From contig NC_091142.1 of assembly GCF_041381155.1 (NCBI RefSeq), forward strand, positions 33,035,528 to 33,099,527: a stretch of DNA of 64,000 nt, read 5' to 3'. The translations under genes were made by a program, and so were the position numbers. The DNA is from Argopecten irradians. Lineage: Eukaryota > Mollusca > Bivalvia > Pectinida > Pectinidae. Under the pieces are notes generated by a model that saw nothing but the letters and a program-made list of their open reading frames with translations, did no database searches and was not told the origin of the DNA. Below, piece after piece: positions 36,191 to 50,600 of the stretch (position 1 is the first letter of the stretch; every line of letters starts with the position of its first letter).

Positions 36191-37227
36191 TTGTTAGATT
36201 GACGATGCAGTTTCGTGTCTCAGCATCACGTTTTCAATTTCTTTAATATTATCTAATATTATCGTCGACACCCTCGTCAATGTCGACGTTAGTATACTTA
36301 ACGGATCATACAATGGCGTCATCTGATAACGTTGCCATTTTGATGACATTATCATCCATAGACCCGTAATCCTCCACAGAAATATATGTTGTTCTGTACC
36401 CAGATTTTCCTAAGCTTCGCTAATGGCATCGTTTCATTTTGGGCATTGGACTCGACCTCGACCTTGTCCTACCCGGTCACATTATACTGACAACGAGCGA
36501 AGTACAATGTAGTTGCCCTCCTCCCCTAATGCTGAGCAGAAACTACCACTTTTATAGACTTTGGTATGTCTCGGCCAGGGGACAGAACCCAGAGCCTTTG
36601 GCATGGTACAGCTGTCAACTTGGTCTATCTCCGCCTTCGTGGAGTCACGTTGTACCATGCCTTTGTTTATCCAATCGATGGAAATTCTCAAATTTACATT
36701 GAAGTCTACCGAGCTGTCTAAACAGTGAAGTTTTTAATCGACGATGTACTTTCTATAGTTTATTTTTACAATATTGATGATACCCCGGTTCATTTAACGT
36801 AGTGTTGGGCGGAAAGAACACGAGTTTTACAGATTTCAGTCTATCGATACGTGGAGGGCCGGACAATTGTCAATAAATAGCAGAATATGATAAAATCTTC
36901 GTCCATGCTTTTAGACTATCAGAGTAAAATTTACTATTCTAGTAATATCGATTCCTTTTAAGTCTGAACATGAACATAAACAATAGTTTTGGGCATACTT
37001 GCTGTCTAATTTTTCAAAAAGAATTTACCTATAATGTTCCAATTTTCTGTGCCTACTACCGGTCTTTTACTAAGAGAAGTAAAGAAATAAGACACATACT
37101 TATTGTTTACGAAATCCCATTGTATCTTATTGAACACTGTAAGGTTGTATTATAACAATCAGTATGCATGGCTTCCAGTAGGCATTTGTAATTCATAATA
37201 TATATCATTATAAATGGAAGCTATTAC
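36191..37227. other. Intergenic
   Basis: No recognised gene. The segment 36,430-36,710 is more GC-rich and open on both strands (about 70-87 codons), with no family resemblance. Confidence 0.45.
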
Positions 37228-37241
37228 ATAATGACATTGTA

Positions 37242-38844
37242 CAAAACAAGAAAAAGACTTATTAGAATCTATACAGATAGAAGCAATAAGAATTATAACA
37301 GGCCTGAGAAGAGGAACATCGCATAATAAACTTTATGCTGAAGTTGGACTTGATGCACTTGAATTCAGACGGAAACTCCATAAATCAATATTGATGTTTA
37401 AAATTGTTAATAATGAATCCCCTAGATATCTTACTAATTTGATTGAACCATTCTTTAATGATAATAATATACTCCTTACACATTTTAATTATTTTTAACT
37501 TGGATTGTCAGGTTTAAGGAATAATCGACTGTTTAATCCCCCCTCTGTAGAACTGAATTATACTCCAACAGCTTTATTCCCTCAATGCTAAGAGAATTTA
37601 ATAAAACAGATATAGAACTCATATTTAATTATTATTATTAGAACAATTTAAAAAAAAAAGTATCAAAATAGATAATGATATTCCTACTACAGAAATTTCT
37701 AATATCTTTAAATATCTTGGCGACCGTAAATATAACATTATTCTGTGCCAGCTATGAAACCAAGCAAGTAATTTAAACTCTGATCTTTATCACGATCATT
37801 TAAGAAAATCTCCAGCCTGTTCCTGTTATTATACCAAGGCAAATTCATATCACTTTTTCTTGGACTGTAGGCACTTCTATGAACAGAGAGCAGTTCTTAT
37901 ACAGGGAATACAGAACTTAGGTTTACCAGATAATCGTAATCATCTAAACATTGAAACACTATTATATGGGTGTAAATTTTGCAATAATGATATTAATAAA
38001 GATATTTTACAATGCGTGATAGAATATATCCGCCATACTAAAAGATTTGATAAACATATATTTTATATACATGTATCATAGCCTCTGCACATATAAGCAA
38101 ATAACAAGTAACAAGTACCCATACCTAATTACTTAATAGTCAAAATACTACTTAGCAGTGCAATTAAACAATAAAACTATTGTATATGTTAATATTTATT
38201 TCTATTTTACTCTAAACTCCTGGCTGAATGGATACTGAATACTGATTATCGAATATTGAGAATCTTTTATACTGTAATAATTATCTAATTGAATAATCAA
38301 ACTATGTACATATTAGAACTATAAATGTTGGTTAACTCCAATTATAAAAAAAAATTGCATTCAATCTCCTACCAATTTTTTTTCATATTCAACTGGAGAC
38401 AAAATGTTCATTTGTTGTCAGACTCTCATACATATTCCAAGGGGATGGGTCACTGTGCATAAGCACATGGATTTTTTGGCCTAATATCTCATGGAGTGTA
38501 TGTATGTTAGTCGGTCAATAAATGAGCATGATTCTTATCCCTATCCAAAAACCACAATCATTAGGAATGTGAATTCCAAATAACTAAACTTGTTCTGAAA
38601 TATTTTCTATTAAAATTAAAATTGGAGTTATCCCCCTTTAATTAGTAATTATTGATATTATTATCACTGTACTGTAACTAATTCAGTTTATTTGTATATA
38701 TAAATATATGTATTAATGAATTGCAGAATGAATTTATGTTTGTACTTTAAAATATGATCTGGAGAGGACTTAAATAGGCGTAGCCTGATGTTCGATCCTA
38801 TTGGTGTACATAATATCGATAAAATATTGTTGAAATTGAAAAAA
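37242..38844 (+). mobile_element. 5'-truncated LINE with 14-bp target duplications
   Basis: Flanked by perfect direct repeats ataatgacattgta (37228-37241 and 38845-38858). It starts within the reverse transcriptase C-terminus (KQEKDLLESIQIEAIRIITG), homologous to the LINE in the lectin intron (KQAEADLLESIQLEAMRLITG). Broken coding remains follow to a C-terminal Cys/His motif: CSCYYTKANSYHFFLDC near 37,820. The last open frame ends at 38081. The 3' UTR ends in AATAAAATATT and an A-rich tail. The same family inserted twice in this window, both times at a 'tgacatt' target. Confidence 0.92.
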
Positions 38845-38944
38845 ATAATGACATTGTAATTAAAGTTAGACTGTTTGCTGCTTGTATACTCTAAGTTTCA
38901 TGATGATAGAGAACACTCATGTATACTCCATTCAAATGATAGAA

Positions 38945-40246
38945 GGGGCGTAGGAAGCGGTGGGGGCGACAAATTTCTCCCCCCCCCCCCCTCCCATTTT
39001 CGCCGAATGAAATGTTCTAAAAATACTCATTTGAAAGAAAAAAGGTCCTCCTGCACATTTTTTTTACTTCATTTTAGAAAAATTTTCGTTGCGCGGCGCG
39101 TTCAAATCTTTAATAATGAAAATTCAATACACACGAACTAAACTAAAAATGCCCATCAAGGGACTATATTATTTCAAAAAATGTTTTTTAAAAGATTATT
39201 TTGTTTACGTGTCTTAGCAAGACAATCAATTCATTATTATTTTGAATTACACAATAAATATAATGTGCCGATGGTGTGAATCCGGTATGTTCAGATCGAG
39301 CTGGGTTGCATAATGGTATGACGAAACTCACAATTATCACTTCTAAATGCAGGTAACTTTAAATCGAAAAATTACCGTGTTAAGAACGCTTTAAAACTAT
39401 CAAAATACATTGTAAAACTCATTTCAAGCATTCCAAATCGTAATATTTTTTTTCTCGAGGGGAACCCCCGGACCCCCCAAACAACAAAATCTCGCGCCTT
39501 CGGCGCTTGCAAATTCATCAAAATATATCGTAAAACTCATCTCAGCCATTCTAAATTGTAATGGTTTCCCGGAGAGAACCGACGACACCCAAAACAATAA
39601 AACCTCACGCCTTCAGTGCTCGCAAATCCATCAAAATACATCGTAAAACTCACCTCAGCAATTCTAAATAGTAAATTGTTTCCCGGTGGAGACCCCCGGA
39701 CCCCCAATTCAAAAAAATCTCGCGCCTGCGGCCCTCGCAATTTCAACAAAATACATCGTAAAACTCACCTCAGCAATTCTAAATAGTAATTTTTTTCCCG
39801 GTGGAGACCCCCGGACCCCCAATTCAAAAAAATCTCGCGCCTGCGGCCATCGCAAATTCCAACAAAATACATCGTAAAACTCACCTCAGCAATTCTTAAT
39901 AGTAAATTTTTTCCCGGTGGAGACCCCCGGACCCCCAATTCAAAAAAAATCTCGCGCCTGCGGCCCTCGCAATTGCAACAAAATGCATCGTCAAACTCAT
40001 CTCCGTCATTCTAAATCGAAATATTTTTCCAGGGACCGGGAACCCCAAACCTCGCACGCCATTAATTTTCTGTTAACGACGCCATTGTCTATAGATGTGT
40101 GCAGGGATTATATGTAATGATATATGAAAAACGTATATCAAGTATAAATTCTGTGAGTGTGGGGCTCGCGAAGGGGGGGGGGGGTTATACGAAATATTGA
40201 GGACCTTTGCCCCCCATTACGTTTCATCTTCCTACGCCACTGGATA
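38945..40246. mobile_element. TIR-like element enclosing a satellite
   Basis: The left edge aaggggcgtaggaag (about 38,944), followed by a G-rich word and a C12 tract at 38,978, is mirrored at the right edge: a G14 tract near 40,166, then cttcctacgccactg ending near 40,246. Both ends show inverted ggcgtaggaag, then a G run, then a C run. A short gatag sits outside both ends. A 115-bp satellite fills the centre. Bivalve 'pearl'-type elements have this general plan of termini around tandem repeats; the assignment is inference. Confidence 0.6.
39390..40050. repeat. 115-bp satellite, about 5.5 copies
   Basis: Units of 115-118 bp (gcaattctaaatagtaa at 39658, 39773 and 39889 gives the period). Each unit has a GC-rich half (cccggtggagacccccggac, tctcgcgcctgcggccctcg) and an AT-rich half (caaaatacatcgtaaaactc). 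The copies near 39,420 and 39,540 and the last near 40,010 are more diverged. Confidence 0.93.
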
Positions 40247-40489
40247 GTATGTGTTCATATAATGTGTAACTCTTGTAGTATATACAATATTCGGGTAGTT
40301 TGTTCATAATGTTCTCTTTAAATATTATTTGTAGTATTATCGCCAGCCTGCAATGTTATCAATGACAATGATACACTTTCATATACGCATTGTTTAGCTT
40401 TTACATTGAGTTTAGTCTATATCTTAACACAAGTGTAATGTCCTTATCAAGTTAACACCTTTAATGCTCACACATAACAAGTGACTTTA

Positions 40490-41560
40490 CTACATAAATA
40501 TCGGACAATGATATACATCCTATTTCATACCGACATATTAATAACATGTACGATATGATTGGAATGTCAATGATATGACTGTTTCTAAATGTGACTTTAG
40601 TATTTTGTAAAGGTTTCTTTGATTACATGTTGGCAAAGATGTATGTTATATTTTCTACATTTATTTATAATGGTAGTTATTTATTTCTGAGTTAGATTTA
40701 ATCCCCCATCCATTTATAACATTACTATAGTGGTCAGAAATGAAAACGTTTTAGGAAAACACTGATATATAGTTATATATAAGTTATATGTGCCGTAACC
40801 GGGCGAACATTTTGACTTGCTATTATTTCCTCAAAATTCTATTAAAAACCATAAGCTTTGATGAATTAAGCTTTGAAAATCATTCAAAGGCACCGATAAA
40901 AATGCATCTAATCATATACATGTAGTCAGATGTCTTTTACATCATTTGAATCACCACGCCTTTCGTCTGTTTAAATATATGTGTAGTGCACGTGTCGCAC
41001 AGACCACACGTGCACACCCACTCACCACTCACCAGCGCACTCACACTAATAATAAAGTAAGAATGTGCAATGATATTGTAGACCACAGCTTAGTTCATGA
41101 ACTGACCCTCTGTACTCATTTACTGCATTGCAGACGTATATATCAGTACTACTAAAATTCAGTTTGAGCTCTTATTTGTCTGTACAAAATTAAACCCTTT
41201 TCATTGTAAATAATGTATTTCTCAAAATGTTGATTACTTTTGGTTTTTAAAAGCACTTGTTGATTGACGAATATGAAAAATACGTCACATATAACTTTAA
41301 TAATCTTCCTGGGTAATATCGATTTCTGAGTAAAACACCACCTGTCGTATGATTGCGAAGTTGACAATATATTCTCATTAGATGTTGTGACGTGACAGAG
41401 AGAGAGACAGTATCAACCAACGTACTCTCAGTACTTTGATATCAACTACACAAAATCCACGACCGTGACGATCATGTGATAAAACAGCAAGCTACATTGA
41501 CCCTACATCTAACTACATCTTACTACAATTTGTTGACGGGTTCGTCAATGAAAGTCACTT
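40490..41560 (+). repeat. Duplicated upstream region of the SLC6 gene, proximal copy
   Basis: The partner of 34890-36190, ending about 75 bp before the SLC6 start codon, so it should contain the promoter and most of the 5' UTR. Both copies keep tacgtcacatata, 'gatattgtgacgt'-like words and cgtactctcagtactttgat. Conservation in both suggests either recent origin or function. I see no confident TATA box. Confidence 0.8.
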
Positions 41561-41633
41561 AGTTCTTTATCTGATTCTTTTGTGAACACATACTGTTATT
41601 TTGGATTCTCGAAGATTTTACGTGCGTCCTAGA

Positions 41634-44600
41634 ATGGAGAATTCTAATAGCGCTTCTAATGTGAAATGGACGTCCAAACTGGAATATGTTGTTGCTCTTC
41701 TTGGTTATTCCATTGGTATGCCCGAGATCTGGAGAGTCCCGTATCTGACATACCGTAACGGCGGGGGTAGGTTTATCATAATACTATATCATTTTAGTTA
41801 ACACGGTACCCGTCAATTGACAAATGTCCGCATATGATTAAGTTTAGTTTGTTAGAAAGTAGCATTTTATCGGTTACAAGTTATTTATCGTTTTATGTTT
41901 TGCATATAAGCCTCAACATCTTATAACACGTCTTTTGAGATAAAATCGTCAAGTCATTTTTTGTTAATGACTTATGCATAAATCTGCTCCATTCGAAATA
42001 CGTCAACACATCGGCTCTGAGATACCAATCGACGTTGATGTATTACGATTAGACTCACCTTCTGGTGATTGTGACGTTATATTTTGGCGTGATATTTCTT
42101 GACATAATTTGGACCCAACACACGTCATTTTGGAATCCTGAAATCCATGTATTAAATCTGTTTTTAATTTATGAATATTGTTGTTAGAAACACAATTTTA
42201 GATTAATGTCAGTTATGTCATGATTCGTTTGTTCGTTGATTTAAACAATGAACATAAAGTAATATGAAAAATACCGTTGTTTATAATGCAGCAGATTACT
42301 TGTGTATGAATAATAAAATATCTATATTTTAGATGTCCTGTTTAAATATATCAGTAAATAATAGAGTTGTTAAATGTAGGTCTTACTCATATACTGCGTG
42401 TTATGGCATATTATTTATAATGTATTTCACGATGTTTTGACGCACTAGTAAATGTGATTTACAGACATATACCTCGCCTGACAGAGCCTGGCCCAAACCC
42501 ATAGGTAAAATGTTGTCATTATGATGTCAGACACATTGGCAAATAAAGACAGCTATAAACATATTCAACAAAATCATAATGACAATGTTTTACATTCTAA
42601 TATGTGTTTTACAAATACTTCCATTATAATAGGATATATATTATAAATTACCACCTGGATAACATAAGAAAGAGAAGATTCAATTGTATTGTGTGTGTCT
42701 CCAGTGCGTAGCAAGAAGTTTTAAGTCACGCTGAAGTTTCTATTAAGTTTGATATAATAGTTTTAAGTTTAAGGATGCATGTTTAAACTTATCAAGATAA
42801 TATCATAGCAAAGCAAATTAAGTTTAAAAAATAATTTAAATAACTTGTGTGATAACAAAGAAAAGCAAAGTATCAAACGTCTATGTGCTTTCTAAACATG
42901 GGAATACGATCAGGGTTCCAATTCCATTTAAAACCTGTCACGGGGATGTATTATTTAATAAGCTCATTATTCCAACACGTGTTGTCTATATGGTCTGTAA
43001 CGTGACTTAGAGGAACGAGGACAGCCGTTTTAATTGCGACAATGTGACTTTTTAAAGTCGCAACAAAATGTTGCAAAAATGCTTGTTCTGCAATATTACT
43101 TTCTACTATACAAAAAATGTATGCTAATGCAAAGGTCCGTTATTATATTTGTATGTATTTATTTCTAAGGCCAACAGCGGCAGTTCATATTACAAAACAA
43201 GTAATAAATAAATATGTACATAAATACTTAATATGTACAAAAAAAATTCAAAAGGAAAATATTACCTAATACACTTATGTACAACTAAAATTTTTAAAAT
43301 GAAAACATTACCTTATACGCTTATATACAAATGAAAACTTTCCAAAGGAAAATATTACATTACACACTTATATACAGCTAAACCATTAAAAGGGGAAATA
43401 TTACCTTATACACTTTTGTACAACTAAAATTTTCAAAAGGAAAATATTACCTTATACACTCATGTACAGCTAAAAAATTTAAAGAGAAAATATTACCAAA
43501 TACACTTATGTACAACTAAAACTTTAAAAAGGAAAGTATTACCTTATACACTTATGTACAACTATAACTTAAAAAATGAAAATATTATCTAATACACTTA
43601 TGCACAACTAAAACTTGCAAAAGGAAAACATTAAATAATACGCTTACGTACAAAGAATACTTTCAAAAGGAAAACATTAGCTAATACACTTACGTACAAA
43701 GAAAACTTTTAAAAGGAAAATATTACCTAATTCACTTATGTACAAAGAAAACTTTAAATGTCTAACCTAGATAAAAGTGAAATGTTTGATAAGGCAACGT
43801 ACAAATGTGTGTATGAATAAGAAAATATTTATATTTTAAATATCATGTTTAAATCTGTCAGTAAACAATTGGGTTGATGTTAACCTTGAATGATAAATAT
43901 TGAGGTTACATTGATGCCTATACAATGTCAGAGATGTTAGGAAATAAAGAGAGAAAAAATGGACATGATGATTGAGAAAAAAATGAGCACTAGAAATTTG
44001 TCGAACGACAAAGAATATAATGGTTTTTTTTTCTGAAATCGAAGTCATTCTGATGGAAATAACAGAAAAATGAAGAACAAGAAGTAGGGTGAGGGGTCAC
44101 CTGATAAAAAACTTCATCAAATCACAAAAAAGGTTATTTTGAAAGATACTCTAGCATATAGTTACATGTCAATAGCCTATATATGACCCACTTGAAATGG
44201 AATGGTCATTTAAACGAGAAAGTCAGGAAGCAAAACGATATCGTAATTTTAAATGTGCAGCACATGTGGTTCACGGTGTCAAGTTTATGTCAAAGTTAAG
44301 GTTCTTATAATGTATATATCCTTGTGTTTATGAATAATTTAAGGATGCAAATATACAATTATCCAGGTAAAATAACGTTTTCCGCGACAGGTAAACTACA
44401 CAACTTGAAATATGTATGAACAATAACAAATAAAACCAAACCCAACGTCTACTTATATCTTAAATTTCGGAATAAGATCAAGATTTCGATTCCTTTTCAC
44501 TTCTGCCAGGGCGTTGCGAAAGCCCACTGTTGATAAGTGACACGTTACACTTATTGTCTTTAATAGAAATGGATTATATATTTTATACTTGCTACCCCCT

Positions 44601-47600
44601 CTTGTTATTTAGGTTCCTTTATCATCGCCTACATCCTACTGATGTTGGTATGCGGACTCCCACTGTACTTCCTAGAGCTGGCACTGTCGCAATACTCCGG
44701 GAAAGGACCGTGGAGGTTCTGGGATATCTGTCCGCTACTGAGAGGTAAGTAAAATGCTGTGTGGCGATATATAGGCTTCTCATGATTTAATGAAATCACA
44801 GATGTGAAAACATTCAACAAAGGATGGATGCATCAACATTTCATTGAGCAAAAATGGTAATTATAAGCTGTGACTGACTATATGTCACTAATTAAAGCAC
44901 CCCTTTCATTTAAATAGAGAAAAAAAAAGAAATATAATTGCACATGTATATGTATAAATTTACCCATACAAGTTAATTATACATACATTACCTATCTACC
45001 TTCAAGCAGTCCAGTAAAAATACGAAAAATAGAGGCCTGACCTCCAAATAATTGCAACCGTATTAGTTTTTGCTTTTTTTGGATTGATAATCTAAGTATT
45101 TAACATGAAAAAAGTTGCCAAAAATCATATGTTCGGAAAGCCGTTTTTTCAAACCCGAAATAAATCAGAAAATATAAAGAAATCGCACTTCTGACCGCTT
45201 TTAAAGTATATTATCTGCTATTTTTGCAATACTCGAAATATGAAATCGGGTATATACTAAGACAAACTTTAGGTTAGTTCAAATATGTTGAAATTATACA
45301 ATATTTCCAGTCAATTCAAGAAATAATGAAGGATGAAAACGGCCCAAAACTTTTTGAATTTTGACAGCGTTAAAATTTTGCTCTTTTTCGATTCAAACAT
45401 TTATAAAATCTTACTCTGAACAATATCGGTTTATGTTTTATGTCTTAAAGGATTACTTTTTCTTTGATATTAATGCATGACCGATATCACATTGGCCAGA
45501 AAAAAACTACATATCAACCTGTCAAATTGACTGATCTTGCAACTTGAAGTATTTTTATATCTAGGTTTTGGACAAAACACTCATTTTGGTAGCTTATATT
45601 TCGGAAAAAGAGAAAAGCAAATGTTTCCAAATATGTTTTAATCTTTAGGGACTTAGCCAATTTGGGATTTTTTTTAAATTGGCACTTAATGAGGATTTGA
45701 TCGGCCTCATGTCTTTTATATTTGGAGATATCTTGATATAGTTGTATCTTTTAGCTGAGATTAGCCTATACAAAAAATGAATTAATAACTTTGTTAGCAG
45801 TTGCGACGGTATCCACTGAATAATTATTCAATAAAAAGACATATTATTCAATTTGGATTTCAAAACAGCCTTGAAAAAAGGCCAACATACCAACTTTGAG
45901 CAATCATATTATCTCAGCTAGTGACATTAAATGTTTTACTTTAAAGCCTTTAATTAACAAAGGAGAAGGTACGTTAAGACTCGAATATGGCCTCAAAATT
46001 AATTCTCCAGTAAAGAACAACATATTTTGCCATATAACAGCTAATTACATTTGCTAACACATTACATCTCCAAAATATCCCGCATGTGCCAATTATGTTC
46101 ACTATGACGTCATCAACATGCAGTTTCCCGCCATTTTTCACAAAAATCCTTGAAAAATCATACTTTTTGAGTGGTTTTCTCTAAAAATGAATGTGGCCGC
46201 CTTCGTGGAGCAGAAAGAGATTTTCACACGTTGTGTATCGTGTATTTACGCATATCCATGCAAAATATAAAGTTGCTCCAAGGTGGCGGCCAAATCCATT
46301 TCAAGCCTTTTCTAACCTAAAGATGATGAATTTCTAGCAAAATTTGGCGAGAAGAGGAAAATCATCAATTTGATGACGTCATAGGTGGGACACATCGTGT
46401 ACATGGTTATAAAAATTATGTTTTGATGAATGGCAAGTATGAGAGTATTTATTGATATGAAATTGATGGGGATCAGAGATAATTTTTTTCGGCCTGAAAA
46501 ATTAAGGCCAAATACTGGTCCTATCATATCTACTCCTTTATTTCAATTATTCGACCAAAAAAAGTATCAATGGTATTGTTGATAATTACAATTTCTTATC
46601 TTATCAATCCAACAAAAGCTTATTTGGCTGTAACAAGGACATAATTATGGAATTTTCTTGTTGATTTCAACTAATGTTTTTGGCAATCTGTGCCGTCCTT
46701 ATAATGTTCTTGCCATACAGTATTTTTCATCTCACGATAACCATTTAAGTTGATATTTGGCTTCAAAGTTGGCCAATTAAGCAAATGTTTTTGAGGGTAA
46801 AGAAAAACGCTTTCCCAAATTTGTATTTGTGGCGACAAAGTCAGATATGTATGAAAAACATAGAAAAAAATTGTTGCAATTATTTTGGGGTAACACCTTA
46901 TCTTTACTGGACTAGAGTTCATTTTAAAAAGTAGGCCAATTTTTTTTAATTACACTTGACAACAGGCTAAACCTATATAAATCTTCTCCATACTTTGTTT
47001 TACTTTCACAACATTTCAAATATTGATGTATTTTTTTGACAGGAGTAAGCATCGCAATCGCCGTTATCAATGGTTTAAGCGGCATCAATGCAGCCATCCT
47101 CGAAGTCTGGGCGTTTGAGTATTTCGTAAATTCGTTTAAAGCCGTCCTACCATGGACTAACTGTGACAACGACTGGAATACTCCCGCCTGTTACAACGAA
47201 GACTCGACTCAAACCATCGCCTCGTATCATAACGCCAGCAGCTACGACATCGTGGTAATAATCATAAGTTATATAGCCTAGGTGTGTGGCTCTCAAACAA
47301 GTGGCCATGCGTTTGTGATGATAAATATAATTACTTTATTCCGTCTTTGAATATTACAGAGTTAGCTCCCTTGCTGGTAGGTATCGATTGTTACGTCATT
47401 ATTTTGTGAGCACAATTCACGTCGATTTCTCTAAAACGTATGACGTTACGCTCGCAAACACATGACGTCACAATCAATGCCTAAGGTACCTGTACTTTGT
47501 AGCGCTGGTCTCTATCATTTCAAGCTAGGACAGTCCAGCAATTTAGGCAGCCTCATGTAGATTTGGTAGCTAAGTAAAAACTCTATAATATAGATGATAT

Positions 47601-50600
47601 TGAGAATCATGTGATGGTCTATTCCGTTTCATGCCTAGGTGACCAATATTTATTATAATGAAGTATAAAGATGTTTAACATAAAGTGCCATTAACATTCT
47701 AAATGTATGAATCGTGACTATAAGGTATTTTGAAAATATTTCGTGTATATGATATATTTAGCTTGGTCTATATAAACAGGTAGATCAATTTAACGGTACA
47801 ATAATCGGCAATTTAGCATGATTATAGTAACACTATCTTAATAATGCTATTTTGATCAGTAATGTTTCACATGTGTATCATACTTGTTAAATGGAGGCCT
47901 TGTTTGTCACTTTTTATTTTTATACGTAGTCCTAATCGGGCATACATGTGTGCACATTTATCAGATGCTCGCTTGAATTATCTTTACTGGGAGAGGACAC
48001 TATGCTGTTTTATTTACGGTGTTATATTTAGTGAGAAAAAATACTTACTCAGCCTCACAAACAAACTAGCATACCATTTCAGAGTAAGAAAAAAAAGTGG
48101 ATAAGAAAGATATTATGTTTCAACTCATGGGATACATACGTTTATGGTCGTCAAGATAAATATGACTACAAAAGTGAGTAGTGATACAAATTCAATTGAT
48201 TATAAAATCTGAAAATGTTGCAGCAGGAAATATTTTTCGCTTAATTTTTTATTAGCTTTAATAAGACAAATACAAAAGAAACATCTCTTTCACTCTCATT
48301 TTTTTTCCATTCATAATGTTTAGTATATGTTAAATGCCTTGGTTTTAGTCCCCAGTAGACATTGAAGTTTTAGATTTTTTTTAAATATTACATTTTTGTA
48401 ATGAAAATACACAAACTGAATTACATTTGTAGTGCATCTATAATGCATTTGTATAAAATTTCTCTATGCGAATAGTAGTATTTATATTCGCATGTTATTG
48501 ATCTTCAGCCGGATTCGATGGAAAACCCCACTTTTATACACAAGATTATACACATTTAGTTTGCCATTGCACAAGGAGGGAAACCTTTCAGAATTATAAT
48601 ATGTCTTTATATCTTTCTTAATACTTTCAATATAAAATGTACAACATATTGCCTTTTACACGCTGTCTATATAAAGTACTTAACGATTATTAAATTCTAT
48701 TTGCAAAGCGCGGTTAACAAGACCAAGCAGCAGGAAATATTAACCAGTGCATCATGTGTAAGCGACTGCATATTTCAGATTTCAATCCTATCGTGAATTC
48801 TGCATTTTAAAATCATTTTCAGCCTGACAAAATATATTCATGAATAATTTATCCATTAACTTAACGTATTATGATAATCGTTCATAAAATGGGGTTTTAA
48901 AGTTTAAACAAGAAAAAAGAACGACATTTTTACTTGTTTATGGATCTACTGCCTCGTAAAACTCCTTACTGTTGTTTACAATATACATTAAAATATATAC
49001 GTTATTATTTCAGAATGATACAAGAGCTACATTAACACCCTCAGCGATATCCAATACCAGCGCAGCTCACCAACCAGTCGACTCCGTCAATGAATTTTGG
49101 CTGTAAGTTATTGTCCTTTAGCATATATTAAACAGTAAGACTCGTTCCTATTTGGATAAGAAGGATAAGTATATTCTACCCGATGTTGTAAAATCTGAGG
49201 CTTTAGTATTTCTCTCATACCTCGACGTTTTATCGCAATTTTACAACAATGATTATTCACCATTTTGAAATAAATTAAAAAAACGAGACTACAAGTCAAC
49301 TCTCTTTATATAAAATCGTGTGATGTTTTCAACGCACACCCCTTTGTTTGCTTCTTTTGAAGTAAATTCAGTCTGGTTTCTGAAAAAGTTAACATTGTAC
49401 CGAATAAGTCATAATTTTGTTAACGCTAAGATGTCATGAGGCTGTAGCGGTTAGCCTTAGGGTTTTGCCCGAGACCAGCATGTATTATACCTGTAGGTAT
49501 GATATAATATAGAATATTGTTGGAGTCACATACGTAGCCAGACTACCTAATACGATCATTCCCGACACAATTAATTTATAATGTCGTTATATTTACAAAT
49601 AAACATTCACATACATTATGATTATATACAAGACCTTAGCTGTAAAATAGGACGTTCAACCAACTAACCAACCAATTAACCAACCAACCAACAATGTGAC
49701 GGATATCAAACAATGATAAAATACTAAAAACACATTATCAGATCAAATACAAATATTGGCAATGGCGGCCTTCTATTTAAAGTGTACACAGGTGTAAATT
49801 GCAATTTAAACTTCCGTCTGCATGTCATGAGTTAGATACCACGGATCGCAATAAGTGGGTTGTGAGATCCCAAAACGACGTGGGTAAAGTACATTTTACC
49901 GTCGATTAGTTCCACGTTTCCGGGATTATGACGTCACAAAACGCACGTCAAATGATGACGTCATAATCACATGATGATGGGACTTATCGACAGTACATAA
50001 TAGGTACGTCGGTATCTTAGACAGCTCCATTTTTAAGTTGTAAGGATGACTTAGTAATAAACAATCTCACCATCGATATTTATTGTTTAACTCGTTAAAA
50101 CAGTTCATTGATTATATCTACCAGAATAACCAAATATACCAGGTTATTTTATCACCAGGATCAATTTTATTCGGTAATTGTCGTCTTCGGCAGATTATTG
50201 TATGTAAAACATTCTCTGCTTTTTGTTTGTTAATTTCCTTCAATTTTCTCTGATCAGGTATCGGATCCTACGTATATCTGGAGGATTTGAGTACATCGGA
50301 ACCATCAGTGTGATGTGTGTGGTTTATCTACTTGTTATAAGGATACTAGGAGCCTTAAGTATGGTGAAGAGTGTCACAACCATAGGCAAGGTATAGCATG
50401 GCGTATGTGATATTTACATATGTACGGCACAGAGAGAACCACATTATTGCTGACATTCTGACGAGACAGTATCAAATATAACAAAGCATTATATAGACAA
50501 ATGTGGATAAATATTTTTTCACAATATATTTTATCCCCATTAGCTTGCTTTAATTTGATGGTATAAAGTGTCTTGTTTCCTAAGAGACGAATAGAAATCC

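Noticed and set aside
41601..41633. Upstream extension of SLC6 exon 1 starting at TTG
   Set aside because: There is no ATG in this stretch and a stop lies at 41583. The ATG at 41634 has strong context and gives the normal family amino end.
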